Shown here: positions 11,328-22,869 of the stretch, piece after piece
Position numbering within the stretch: position 1 is the stretch's first letter
How the letters are laid out: each line of letters begins with the position of its first letter
From: Phialocephala subalpina
Lineage: Eukaryota; Ascomycota; Leotiomycetes; Helotiales; Mollisiaceae
DNA: 64,000 nt
Assembly (NCBI GenBank): GCA_900073065.1
Contig: FJOG01000029.1
Location: forward strand, 626,527 to 690,526
Reading direction: 5' to 3'
The notes under the pieces: model-generated
Databases searched by the model: none
Seen by the model: only the letters and a program-made list of their open reading frames with translations
What the model was told of the DNA's origin: nothing
Program-made: the position numbers and the translations under genes

Positions 11328-12113
11328 TTCGTAGGACAGATGAAGGTAGTTTTGTTTCGAGATGGCAACAAGGCTTCACATGATATCTGTTGCGAGTTTC
11401 GAAACATGTCGTGAAGCTCCGGCCGGGCCGGCTTATCTCAAAATCAGACGGTCGCTCAGTCAGATGACCATCCACCAATCACAACCCACGACTCCAAATC
11501 TCGGTCCTGCAGCGGTCTTGTCTGGTTCCGAGATAAGGGTCGGGTGGCTTTCAGACGAAAACGTGCAACTACAAACAATCCGATGATCGCTTAGGTGGGG
11601 CCGAGGCTCTAGTGCATGTCCTAAGCTACGATCAACATCTCATCTCGAGTTCGTATATTTCAAAAAGCTTAAGGTTAGCATCTGTCGGCAAATCGACCGC
11701 TGTCGACTAGACCCCGCAGCTGCCATACATGTGATACGCTGTGAGTGGTACAAGTGCTGCCGGCTGAATGTCTTCGAGTAGTACTTATCACATGGTACCA
11801 GGATGGTCGCCGACATCTCAAAGCTGAAAGAACGTGGAATGAAAACACCTCGGTTCCAAGACGAACTAGCCAGAGTCAATCCAACTGACTCGCATTGTCG
11901 GGGGGATCTAGTCCAGGGCAGAACAAGATCTAACCCCATGGGGTGCACCATCTATGGAGCTCAAGGAGAGGGGAAGCGGTACTTCTCGTACAAGAGGAAG
12001 CACCATGCTCTCCTTTAATTGAAGAATTCTTTCGTTTCCCTCCTTCAAGGTCTTTCCGGTACAGAGTGTCTTTTTCAACACCAATTCTCATTTCAAGCTG
12101 TTGGCAGGCCAAG
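11328..12113. promoter_or_regulatory. Shared upstream region of SDR and MFS genes
   Basis: This is 786 bases between two divergent starts. It contains CGG-type half sites usable by zinc-cluster factors: tccggccgggccgg near 11420-11433, and an inverted pair ctcgg (about 11500) and ccgag (about 11529). These are visible sequences; binding by the neighbouring Zn2Cys6 protein is inference. Confidence 0.4.
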
Positions 12114-14043
12114 ATGGCTTCACGAGATTTCGCCCACGATGGATCCCTCGAGAAAGGAACAATCACTCCTCCAGAACACCTTGAGGCAGCACGCACAAAC
12201 ACTTCCTCGCCAGAAGAATCTCGGAGCATTGCACCCATTCGAACAATCTCGCGCGTTCCTGGGAACTCCAACTATTATGAGAAGAATGGACTTCGAACCG
12301 AAGGGGATGGAGTGGACCACACCCACTACAACCCAGTAAGCAGCCACTACTCTCCCAATTCAACATGCAATCGTATCTAACGAACTTCAGAGGTCCCTGG
12401 GATTCATTATGACAGTGCTAGGTTGCTCATTCGCCCTGGCAGGGTCGCAAATCATCCCCCTCTTGTACCTCACCCTCGGAACCACGATCGCCCGCGCACT
12501 CAATGCATCCAACCTCCTCATCTGGCTCCTCACCGCCGGAATCGTCGCCCAAGGTGCCCTTGCCCCCTTCGTCGGTCCCCTGGCAGACTTGTTTGGCCGC
12601 AAACCCATCTTCCTCATCGGCCTCGCCTGCTCCATGCTCGGCGGCATCCTCTGCGCCTCCACTCCCAACGCAGCCGGATTCATGGCCGGACAAGTATTTT
12701 TCGGCTTCGGAGGCGTCATCCAGGAACTACTCGCTATTTCAGTCGTTGCTGAGATCGTCCCAACGGCAAAGAGGAGCATGTATGCAGCGCTGATTTTGAC
12801 GAGCATTATTCCGTGGTCTCCTGGAACAGCTTATGCGAATTTCATTGCAGAGGCGAGTTGGAGGTGGATTGGGTGTACGTTGTCTATTTGGCATGCGATT
12901 ACTTTTGCGATCCTTGCATGGTTTTATCGTCCTCCTCCGAGAGTTAACTCGCTTGGGTTGTCGAGGAGAGAGATGATTGGACGGATTGACTTTGTGGGAG
13001 GATTCCTTATTACGATGGGAATGCTCTTGTTTCTCATCGGGCTCAATTGGGGAGGGCAGCAGTATTCGTGGGACTCTGCTCATGTTACTGCTTTCCTGGT
13101 TGTGGGAGGTGTGCTCATCATTGCGTTCGGGTTCTGGGAGTGGCTTGCTGCTCCTTACCCTCTCTTCCCGCGTCGAATGATCCACGCCCCGAGACCATTC
13201 TTCTGCTTGATGTTCGTCATCTTCGCTGCTGGTATCAACTATGTTGGAATTGTGGTCTTCTGGCCCATTGAATCCATCAGCGTCTACGGATCCAATCGCT
13301 ACGAAACTGGAATCAACACTCTCCCCATCGGACTCGGTATCTTGGGAGGAGCTATCCTATCCGCTGTTCTCATCGGCATCTTCCAAAAACGAGTCACATT
13401 CATTATGACTTTCTTCTGTGTCATGCAGACAGTTTGTAAGTTTCCTCCCATCCATATCCCAAACTCTACCTTCCACTAGCTAACAAATTATCCAGCTGCC
13501 GCATGTCTCGTAGTCGTCAACCCCCACGATGTCCGTTCGGCCATCACTCCCATAGTCCTCTCCCTCATCGGCACCGGCGGCGTCTTAATCCCTAACCAAG
13601 TCATCATCACCGTAATCACCCCCGACGACCTAATCGCTTCCGTGACCGCGCTCACCGTCGGATTACGAGCACAAGCCCAAGTCCTCGGCCTCGCAATCTT
13701 CTACAATCGCCTCGTGTATCAGGTTACCAGACACGCCTACAAGACCATCGTTCCAGCCCTAATCATTTCCGGAGTCTACGATATCGATACAATCACGAAT
13801 TTCATCACAGGACTAACGGCGGTGCCGTATAAGGATTTGGCGTCGACGATTCCGGGGTTGGTAGGGACTGCGAACGCGGCGAATTATGAGTTGACGGCTA
13901 AGGCGGTGTTGGAGTGCTTTTCGGAGGCGATTAAGTGGGTTTGGTATATTACTATTCCGTTTGGGGTTTGTGCTTGTGTTGTCGCGGCGTTTATGGGGGA
14001 TGTGAGCCAGTATATGGATGAGCATGTTGCTGTTGTGTTGTAG
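12114..14043 (+). CDS. MFS transporter, TRI12-like efflux pump
   Basis: This is a major facilitator superfamily membrane transporter of the TRI12 (trichothecene efflux pump) family. Three exons (12114-12335, 12391-13435, 13496-14043) sum to 1815 nt, giving 604 residues. After a hydrophilic N-terminal tail of about 80 residues come the first helices. The MFS loop motif is GPLADLFGRKPIFLIG. EASWRWIG is the conserved WRW element, and LNWGGQQYSWDSAHV is the family's mid-protein signature. The third exon carries ITPDDLIASVTALTVGLRAQ and the C-terminal helices. Fourteen membrane segments are expected for the family; I did not count each. It lies head-to-head with the SDR gene at the edge of the tailoring-enzyme group, fitting export of the product or self-protection. 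Confidence 0.92.
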
Positions 14044-15579
14044 GGTGTCTTGGTATTTCCATATGGGAGCCTCGGTGTATATGCTTGTTTATTGGAGAGT
14101 AATAAAAGTCTTCAAGATCGAACATGCGTTTTCAATTCGACCTCAAGCTGCGATTTCGATGATTGTGATGGTTCACCTTGGCTGCGCTCAAGCGAGCCCC
14201 CGAGCTTAGTGAGTCTCACAAAAAATCGCATTCTCACTTTGACTCTCGCTCTATAACGCAATAAAATTCGCATTTCTAGATTTTGCCAGCTCAATGTCCT
14301 CAAAAATCTGCCCTCAAGCAGTCCTGTTTTCTTCCTTTCCCCTCGTGGTGATTCTGAGCGTGAATGTGAGGGGTCAAATACCCCGCACCTCGACTCCGAG
14401 TAGTGAACTCCACTGTAAGTGAAGACACCGTGAAGTCGAAACCAAGACAAAATACCTCAATGTTTCTACGAAAACAACTCAAATCAAGACGCGTCGTAAA
14501 AAACTAAATCGTCGGACAGCAACAAATGCTGTCGGCGACTTCATTTTCGCAAACCTGGAGAAATCATGGTACCGAGGGGCTGCGCGCATTCATAAACCTC
14601 TACCAAAACGACGACAAAGTAATAAAATAAATGCTATGAAGCGCCAAGATTCTACCAGTGAAATCGCTGAAATATGATCGACGACGAGCCTAACCACCAA
14701 GCTTCAAGTCAGGACCAGCCGTGCCTGCGAGACGACTGCACGGCAGGACAAGAAACCGAGAATGCATGACTTGCATAACTTGAACTAGTTCAGCAATTAT
14801 GTTCTGCTGCTGCACAGCCCACGATATTCATTCATAACTTATCACTCGACGTCTTATCTAGTCTCGCCCACACCGTGCGCTGTTGGCGTCAACTTTAACT
14901 ATTTTCATCCACAACTCAACTGATCTCATGAATTGTAACCAGCAGTACCCAGATTCGCGACTCTGATAATAGCAACAAATTTTTTTCAGACGAAGGTTAG
15001 CTGAAGACAAGTCTGCCTTGTTCCTCGATCGGAAAGCTGGCATAATCGCACAGACAAGCTCAGACACCCCCTGAAGTCTCAGAACCTTAGCGAGAATTAG
15101 CGACACCAACCCCACCACGTCTCACAATCCCAAACGCGAGCCCCAGTTTCAGAAGACCTTCAATTCAGCTGACAGGAGCAAGATCTTGCCAAATGATTAG
15201 ATCGCCTCTCGTGAAAGGGTGTGGCCCGTTCCGAGAACGCTGTCATAGCCTCCCAATTTAGCAGGCCCGTAATCGTTCGTGTCCCCAACAGGTTGGTGTC
15301 TTACCCCATGACAGGAGGACGATCATGTAGATGGGAACCATGCCTTCCAGTGACGGGTTTCATGGGGCGAAAGAAAGCTTAATGGGCTTTAGCATCGTTC
15401 GTGGGACCACCTTATTCTTTGGGTCCTTTTTTTTCCTTCTGATTCTCGACTCTCGTTCTTTCTTCTCATCAATACTTTTGTAATTCTTACTCTCTTTAAC
15501 CTGCTTTCTTGGGCAGGGCCTTGATATTTTTCTTCTTTTCTATTGAGCTGGATCTCCTTTTTTATTTCTTTTGTACAAA
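14044..15579. other. Intergenic; 3' of MFS, promoter of repeat-rich protein
   Basis: No gene is supported in these 1.5 kb. The last 160 bases (about 15415-15570) are pyrimidine-rich with runs of T and TTCTTTC, typical of a fungal core promoter and leader just before the start at 15580. Confidence 0.45.
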
Positions 15580-17842
15580 ATGAGGATCGGTATCATGTTT
15601 CGTCGTAGTGTTTTTGGGGAGGCGGTAATTGAGGCGAGGGAGAATGTTGAGAAGAGGCCAAGGTCGAATTCGATGTCCTGGAGCAAATTCGAGAGACGAA
15701 ATAGCAGTTCTGGTACGACAGGGGCCGATGAGGACGCGGGAGCACAAATTCCAGATGTATCGTCAGTCATTCCGACCGAGACGCCTACACCAACTGCGAC
15801 TTTGCCTGCGAAGACTTCGATTGCTGCTGTCACGAGCACTATTGCAGCAGAGACAACCCCGCTTCCCGAGACAACTCCCCTCCCAAAGACGACGCCAATT
15901 CCAGAGACGACTCCAATTCCAGAGACAACTCCAATTCCAGAGACAACTCCAATTCCAGAGACGACTCCAATTCCAGAGACAACTCCAATTCCGGAGACTA
16001 CGCCGGTACCAGAAAGCTCAATTGCGGCGGTAACAAACACACCACTGGTCTCCGATCTGCCAGCTGCGACTACTAGTGCCGTTGTAGAGACTTCGGCGCT
16101 TCCAGAAAGCTCGATTGCGGTGTCGACAGATATCCCACCAGTTTCTGATCTGCCAGCTGCTACTACTTCGGCAGAGGTGGCTGCCGCAACGAGTTCCATT
16201 GAAGTAGCGGTATGTATCCATTGACATACGAAGTGTTCATGCTAAGACAAGCAGGCGTCAACAAGCATTGCGAGCGCGGCAGCTTCCTCTTTAGCACCGG
16301 ATTCGTCTGCGATCGCCCTGACCTCCGACATCTCTTCCTCGAGCATTGATGCCACAGCCACAAGTTCGGACATATCTGCGGTTACATCATCTGCTCCCCT
16401 TTTGGCGGCAGCGGCAAGCTCAACCTTTGTGCCTTCGAGCTCAGACATCGCCACAGATTCAGCATTATCGGCAGCAGCGTCAAGTTCAGTTATCTCAACA
16501 GACAGTGCCCTTGCTGTTGCGCTCTCGACAGATTCTAGCCTGGCTTCTGCGACCTCCATTTCAGCACCTCTCTCCACCGACTCTGTTCAGACATCAGCCA
16601 TCGATAGCACACTGTCTTCCGTCACAGCCCTCGCCTCAGCTCTTTCCACATCTGCAACACAGCCACCTCCAGTCATCGCTTCTACAGACTCACTAGCACC
16701 AAAACCTTCCTCGTCAGGACCAACAGACTCACTCGCACCAAAACCTTCCTCGTCAGGACCATTAAACTCTTCTGCAACCCCTTCACCTCCTAGCTCAACA
16801 GCACCAAAAGCAACCCCTACAAATGGTCCAAAAGTGTCATCCTCAGGATCAGCGTCGTCCGCTGGAGCAACTGCTCTGCCCATCTCATCAGCTAAATCAT
16901 CTGTCGTTGTCATGTCAACAATCACGAGCGGGAAGTCAACCATCGTGACTTCTTTCACAGCTGCTGCTGATTCCTTGCCAACCGTTGGGCCTGGAGCGGT
17001 GGGCAGTGGTTCAACGGGGACAAATGCTGGGACAGGATCTGGGACGAATGTAGATGGAGGATCAAACTCTGGTTCTAAGAGTGGAAGCGGTGTTACGACA
17101 ACTGCTACCACGGTGACAGCGAGTAAGACGACTATAGCAGTGAGTGCTATCGCTATCGCTGGTAAGTTTTTCTCTGCTCATGGTCCCCTAAATCATGTAA
17201 CTGATATCAGCAGTTGGATCCGTGCTCGTCTTCGTCGCCATCGTCTTCATTATTAGACGAGTCCTGCGACGACGTCGTATAGGAAAGAAAGCGGATACTC
17301 CTCCTCAATCCCCACTCCTCGCCTCCATGGATGCAGCCTTGCCTCTATCAATCTCTCGAAGCATGTCCCAACGCTCCGGCAACACCGAATTTAGCAGTTT
17401 CTGGGGCTTAAACAGCACCAATAACTCCAACAACAACAACAACAACAACGGCGGCGGCGCATTCAGTCAAAGCACAACAGCCGTTGCCTCTCGCTATAAT
17501 GAGAACATCGGACAAAGCAGAACACTTGGAAACGCTCCTTCAGGCTACACGTACGAGGCCGAGAGGGTACAATTCCCATTCCGTAATGGAGCGGAAGATG
17601 TCCCGCCTTTGAGTCCTTTGCCACCAGCTGCTGGTCTGATGGGAAGATATACGGATGAAGAGAAGGGAACATCGGTATTTGAGATGGATAATGGGAACTC
17701 GAGTACGAATAAGAATGCAGGAAGTAATGGAGGGAGATACGTGGACAGGAGTCCAAATGGTACTTTGACCTCGTTCAGTCTATTTCCTAGGCAGGCGGGA
17801 AGGGATAGTCTGGGAAAGGAGGTGGCACCGAGGGACTTTTAA
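15580..17842 (+). CDS. Ser/Thr/Pro-rich single-pass membrane protein with tandem repeats
   Basis: Three exons (15580-16209, 16255-17161, 17211-17842) sum to 2169 nt, giving 722 residues. Most of the first 500 residues are low-complexity Ser, Thr, Ala and Pro, the pattern of a heavily O-mannosylated stalk. Within it is a tandem hexapeptide array (TTPIPE and variants), a repeated SDLPAATTS block, and an exact-looking duplication of TDSLAPKPSSSGP. A membrane helix (AVGSVLVFVAIVFIIRR) follows, stopped by RRVLRRRRIGKK. The cytoplasmic tail of about 200 residues has an Asn run from (AAC)n. This layout resembles Mid2/Wsc-type wall sensors or SKG6/Axl2-like proteins, but no Wsc or cadherin domain is visible. 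The N terminus is charged and lacks an obvious signal peptide, which is odd for such a topology; a missed upstream exon is possible. Confidence 0.75.
15858..16012 (+). repeat. 18-bp coding tandem array (TTPIPE hexapeptides)
   Basis: About eight or nine consecutive 18-bp units encode T-T-P-x-P-E/K. The central six are nearly identical (actccaattccagagaca with g/a changes at the third positions of Thr codons). The edges are more diverged (CTTCCC, CTCCCA, GTACCA in place of ATTCCA), the profile of slippage or unequal exchange expanding from the middle. Confidence 0.85.
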
Positions 17843-19081
17843 GAGGTGGGGCGAGGTGGTTCATCGGGGGTGGGTGGATGAGGATGTAGGAGTGATGGGA
17901 TGAGATGCAGAGTAAGAGTAGATAAGTAACAATCAGTAATTTAAGAGGCAGAGTTGGAGAAGCGCTGGTTTTAATTTCGTGTGATGCAATTCGAGTTTCT
18001 GCTCGCTTTTGAACACCCGTCCGATGGCCGACGCCAACAAAAGTTGGCCTATTGGCAAGTTTACAGTGTACCCCCGTGACCATATGTCTAGCCCTTTCAA
18101 TGTCCCAAGATTCAACAGCGAATAAGAGCTGTCAAAAAGTACGCATCAAAGATATGGTTGGGTGCCACATGAGTGGCAAACTAACTTTTGATCAGGGGGT
18201 ACACTGTAGTGGCCGTTTTCGTGTGGGGAAGGTTCTGATTGTTCAGGCACGAAGCCAATCCCGCCTCAGGTCACTCTCACTAAAATAGGCCGGGCCAAGA
18301 CAATCCGCCCAAGATCGTGACTTTTGGAGTTCTCATGAACGTTATCTTCGATGCTGACGTACTGTAGTGTTCATGAAGACATTTTGATCTACTTCAAAGG
18401 CAAGCGGGATCACTTCGTTCATTGGTGCGCCGACATCGATTTCCCCGCACTGAGTGCATCAACTAATGGACCGCAAGGATGTTGGTGCTTCTGCGGGACA
18501 AAGAAGGCAATAGGCCGGTTCGGGCTTTGTGCAGCAGTGTCGTGGCTGTGATTTGAGACTCTTGCGATCCCGGGGTTAAATACGGTGCAGATCAAACTTT
18601 GACTTTCGGCTGATCCCTTGTTCGAAGTGTTTAAGCTTTTTACATGCAGATGTATCCAGCCAGCACTTCTCGATACGCCCTCCTGATTTGTTCCCGCAAC
18701 ACCAACGTACTTGTGCGCAGGATTGTTGCTGGGGTGTGCGATAAATGCATGTAAGTTGTACCATGAACCCAGGCAAGGTCTGGCTTACTAAACTGTTTTT
18801 AATACCTTCTTGGTGGTACAGGAAGCAGTAAGCAGTGCCACAGAACACCAAAACCTCGAGCCAATCGCTTCGGACTACGTTCTTGGATAGAACCTAGTTT
18901 TTCAGGTAGGAACCAAATTTGTTGACAATGAAAATTGTTTCTCCTCCTGCGAGATCATTTCATCGAAATATTACATTTGACATTCTATCAACTTTCTACC
19001 TCATTATTCCATACTTCATCCGCTCCAGAATCAAAGCTCTCCTCTGTCTTCACGACCATTGCATATTTGACTAATTCTAAA
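17843..19081. other. Intergenic, no gene recognised
   Basis: About 1.2 kb between the repeat-rich membrane protein and the second MFS gene. Frames on both strands are short and without recognisable motifs. The last 150 bases, with TC-rich stretches before the ATG at 19082, should include the MFS promoter and leader. Confidence 0.45.
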
Positions 19082-21418
19082 ATGGCTCTCACCCCCGTAA
19101 TTGAAGAGATCAGAGATGTCGCAGATTCCTCTGCGATTGGTGGTGACCTGAAGGACCTCCCTCCCGGATATTATCGCTCTCTTAACTTTATTGGAAGCAT
19201 CATCGGCGTCGTTCTCATGGCAAACAGTCTATATCTTGGATTTGTTCTTCCGGTCTGTTGCAAACCTCCACAGCATCATCTGGAAGCTGACTTTTGATTG
19301 CAGTCAAACACACTTTCCGTCATTAACGCGGATCTTGGTCTGCGTTACACCTCTCTGCTCCGATTGAAAAATTCTAATTTGATCATTTCTCTAGGACCCG
19401 ACCCTAACTACGTTCTTGTTTCCACGGCTTTCACTCTTACAGCGGGCGTCGGGTTAACTCTTGTTGGCAGGCTTGGTGACATATTTGGGCGCCGATACTT
19501 CCTCATTGGTGGTCAGACATTAGGATTCATCGGTGCACTCATTTGCGCAACCGCAAAGAACATTCCTACTGTGATCGGTGGTACGGTGCTGGTTGGCCTC
19601 GCTGGCGCTGTACAATTGACTTTCACATTTGTAGTCGCAGAATTGGTTGCGAACAAAGATCGTGCAAAAGTTGATGCTTTCTTGTTCATGAGCATCATTC
19701 CATTATCTTCAATGGGGCCAGCCTTCGGTAAAGCCCCTCTCATCTTGGCAAACACTTCTAACAATATGATCAGCTCGACTGCTAGTGTCCAATACGAAGT
19801 TGAGCTGGAGGTACAAGCCCTAACCGCCTAATGAATTGCACCAGGACTGACTCAATGTTTGTTAAAGATGGAGTTACTACTTGAATGTAATTTCTTGCGG
19901 ACTATCGGTCGTCCTTTTTGTTCTATTTTACTTTCCTCCGAACTTCAGTCAACTCACTCTAAATGCTTCCTGGCGATCGGAGATAAAAAAGTTCGACTAT
20001 GGCGGATTTATTCTTTACTGTGGAGGGTTGGTTCTAGTTCTTCTCGGACTTTGTGAGTTCTTCCGAAGAGCATCTACTTTGTGCTGTGGTATACTAATTA
20101 ATTTATTCACGATACAGCCTGGGGAGGGTCTGCCTATTCATGGCACTCAGCTCACGTTATTTCAGCCCTAGTGGTTGGTTTCATCGCTCTCATTGCATTC
20201 GTTATCTATGGTAAGTGACCTCTAAGGAACCATCCCAACCTTCACCGCCTACCAACATTTACTACCACCCCATAGAAATATACATGCCGCTCAAGCAACC
20301 GCTCGTGCCGATGTCGCTATTTAAGATTCCCAATTATACCGCTGTCGTGGTAACGGCATCCGTTGGAACCATGATTTACTTTTCCATGAATATCTTGTGG
20401 CCTCTCCAAATTGCTGCACTTTATACAACCAACAACATCCAGATCGGTTGGCTGTCTGTAAGTGAAGTCTTCACAATCATAGTTCTATTCACTACTTCTT
20501 GAATTGTACAGGGAATCAAAATTCGAACATAGCTAAATAACTCATCAATACAACTAGTGTACCACCGGAGCCGCTGTTGTTGTCGGACAGGTAATCAGCG
20601 GTCTCGGTTTCAAGAGGATCGGGCATGTGAAATGGCAACTCGTTGGGTGTTGTGTAGGATTCACGGCATTTCTTGGTGGCATGGCTGCAGTAAATGCCAC
20701 CAATCGCGGTCTAGCAATAGCTGTAAGCAGTTCAACCCAAAGCAGTAGGTCGTCGACTAACCTTCCTCTCTCGATCAGCTCACAATCTTGGCTGGGCTTT
20801 GTGTTGGGGCTCTGGAGCTTATCACTATCATCATTGCTGGTCTAGTTTGCAAACCCAGCGATATCGGACTAGCAAGTGGACTATTGGGTTCTTTCAGACA
20901 AGCATCTGGATCTATCGCAGGTGAGTTTGGTGCCACTTTGTTCTTCAATTCGAATTGGCATTTGCTAAGAATACATCGTCAAAGCCTCCATATATGTCAG
21001 CATCCTCACGAACCGGTTGACAACTACACTGCCCTCGAATGTTGCCCCGGCGGCATTGAACGCAGGATTACCCAACACATCTCTCCCAGCTCTCTTTGCC
21101 GCCATCGGAGTGGGAACGGAGACGGCGATGGAAGGAGTTCCAGGTATCACTCCTGGAATCATTGCTGCAGTGGGAGACGCTGTAAAAGTGGCGTACTCTC
21201 AAGCGTTCAAGACGGTCTATTTAACCAGCATCGCGTTTGGTGGTTTGTCAATTATCGCAGCGCTGTTCATTACTTCTATCGATGACTTGATGACGAACTT
21301 TGTTGCAAGGAAAATGCGTGGCCAGGAGACTAAAAATATTGACTCTATGGATAAGAAGGAACGCGCCAATGCTGTTATGGAAAGCGAGACCAAGACTGAG
21401 AAAGAGTGTGTCAAATAG
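19082..21418 (+). CDS. MFS transporter, TRI12-like, ten exons
   Basis: This is a second TRI12-family MFS protein. Ten exons sum to 1764 nt, giving 587 residues: 19082-19252, 19304-19337, 19395-19727, 19786-19810, 19868-20052, 20118-20210, 20276-20457, 20558-20722, 20779-20920 and 20985-21418. The loop motif is GRLGDIFGRRYFLIGG. The fourth exon is only 25 nt, and splicing it restores SWRWSYYLNVI, the WRW signature seen in this family. Later parts include SWGGSAYSWHSAHV and the long external loop near the C terminus (TLPSNVAPAALNAG). The C-terminal tail is charged. It is far more intron-rich than the first TRI12-like gene (three exons), so the two are not a recent tandem duplicate. It converges on the enoyl-CoA hydratase gene with 86 bases between stops. 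Confidence 0.87.
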
Positions 21419-21504
21419 TGGTATGAGATGGGACTTTGTGGCAGGAAGAGAGTGTCGGTTATCCACTCCCTGCTTATCTCCGCGGAAGGAGTAACTTCAC
21501 ACAT

Positions 21505-22461
21505 TTAAAGCCTCGGCGCCTTCCATTGCGGCTTTCTCTTTTCATTGAATGCCTTCAATCCTTTGAAAACTGTAAGTAGGAGTAAGTGCTGAAAGCGGAG
21601 AAGTGCTTACCTTCTAAGATATTTTCTCCTTTTTCCAATTCTGCGAACTCCCTTTCGAGTGTAATTTCTACTGCTCTCTCCACCGACGCAGTTTCCCAAC
21701 CTTCTCTCAACCCCGCCCGAGTGCAGATTATGCCATCAGGGCTATTTGCAGCTATCATTTCAGCATAGCGTACAGCTTCTGAAACTACTTGATCTCGAGG
21801 GACAACTTTGTTAACGAATCCCCATTCATGTCCTTCTTTTGCAGTGACGGTCCTCCCAGTTAACGCCAATTCGGAGGCTCTTTGAAGTCCCATTGAGCGA
21901 ATAATACGTGGCAGAGCGCCTCCAATTGGAGACAGTCCCACTTTCACTTCCGGGAGACCAAAGTACGCCGTATCGGCCGCAACAACGAGATCACTAACAG
22001 TTGTATCCTATTAGCTGAGTAAATAGAAGGTAGCCCACGAGAATGAGGCATAAAAACGACGAAACATACCAATTTATAGCAAACTCTGTCCCAGCGCCCA
22101 TGGCCAACCCATTCACGGCAGCAATGACAGGCTTCTTCCCAAGCCGTCTGCTCAATGGCTTAAAAGCAGCAGCATTTCCCATCCTTTGTCTCCGGTCGAC
22201 ACCGACTTTCATCGAGTCGTTCCATTCCTTCAAGTCGGCTCCAGCGGAAAATGCCTTTTCACCCGCGCCAGTGATGATCGCAACGATGAGGGTAGGTTCA
22301 TCGTCGAACCATTTCCAGAAATCTTCCATTTCCCAAATTGCAGACGCGTTCATGCAATTGAGGTCTTTTTCACGAGACATGGTTGCCAGGACCACGTGCT
22401 CGGCGGGGTAGGAGATTTTGAGGAAGGAGGTTGGCGGTGGAGGGGTATGAGTCGGGGACAT
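21505..22461 (-). CDS. Enoyl-CoA hydratase/isomerase family protein
   Basis: This is a crotonase-superfamily enzyme. Three exons (22461-22070, 21993-21611, 21569-21505) sum to 840 nt, giving 279 residues. The CoA/oxyanion segments are ITGAGEKAFSAGADLKEW and NGLAMGAGTEFAINCDLVVAAD, the latter completed across intron 1. Next comes FGLPEVKVGLSPIGGALPR, which has Pro-Ile-Gly-Gly where hydratases carry a catalytic Glu (often PGxGGTQR), so the exact chemistry (hydratase, isomerase or other crotonase reaction) is uncertain. The tail FNEKRKPQWKAPRL ends in Pro-Arg-Leu, compatible with a weak peroxisomal PTS1. The gene is divergent from an acyl-CoA ligase, consistent with shared acyl-CoA metabolism. 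Confidence 0.9.
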
Positions 22462-22869
22462 ATTGTATCTGGGATCAATTGGTAATAGGTTGGTCCTTGC
22501 AACAAAATAGGAGGCAAGTGAAGAAGATGATGTTTCAATTTGCTGCTGAGAAGCCGAGTCGAAGGAAATGGCGTGCAAGTTGCACTTTATTTGAGTTTCA
22601 AGGAGGTATCCCATCAAGCCAATGATCGACCTCGCTTTCTCCGCAGGGGCTCCCTGATACGATAGGCGGTTTTTGACGCATAATTCGGTCTTGCTTTTAA
22701 CCGATACCACGCATGCTGCCCGATTCGGTCGTGCATTTTGTGGAACCATGCTTCGGCATTTAGATATTGCGTCAAGTTGCAGAGCCTAGGACTCAAGCCC
22801 AGCAGACTTCTCTTTGCCCAGTCCATCGTCAAGCTTGCCGTCCCATCAGATCCAGCAAGGACAGCAATC
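22462..22869. promoter_or_regulatory. Bidirectional promoter with CGG-N12-CCG inverted repeat
   Basis: 408 bases separate the divergent enoyl-CoA hydratase and acyl-CoA ligase starts. At 22685-22704 lies TCGGT-N10-ACCGA, that is CGG-N12-CCG, the shape of a Zn2Cys6 dimer site. A third copy of the half site, TTCGGTC, is at 22724-22730, repeating 22684-22690. The repeats are visible; regulator and function are inferred. Confidence 0.5.

Noticed and set aside
11640..12018. Frames upstream of the first MFS gene
   Set aside because: They lie in the shared SDR/MFS promoter and have no recognisable content; the MFS start at 12114 gives an in-frame three-exon model.
15540..16199. Minus-strand GVVSGI repeat protein
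   Set aside because: This is the reverse reading of the 18-bp TTPIPE array, not an independent glycine-rich protein.
16242..17111. Long minus-strand frames opposite the Ser/Thr-rich gene
   Set aside because: Low-complexity Ser/Ala codons read backwards give Val/Glu/Ala-rich open frames; the membrane helix and splice sites support the plus strand.
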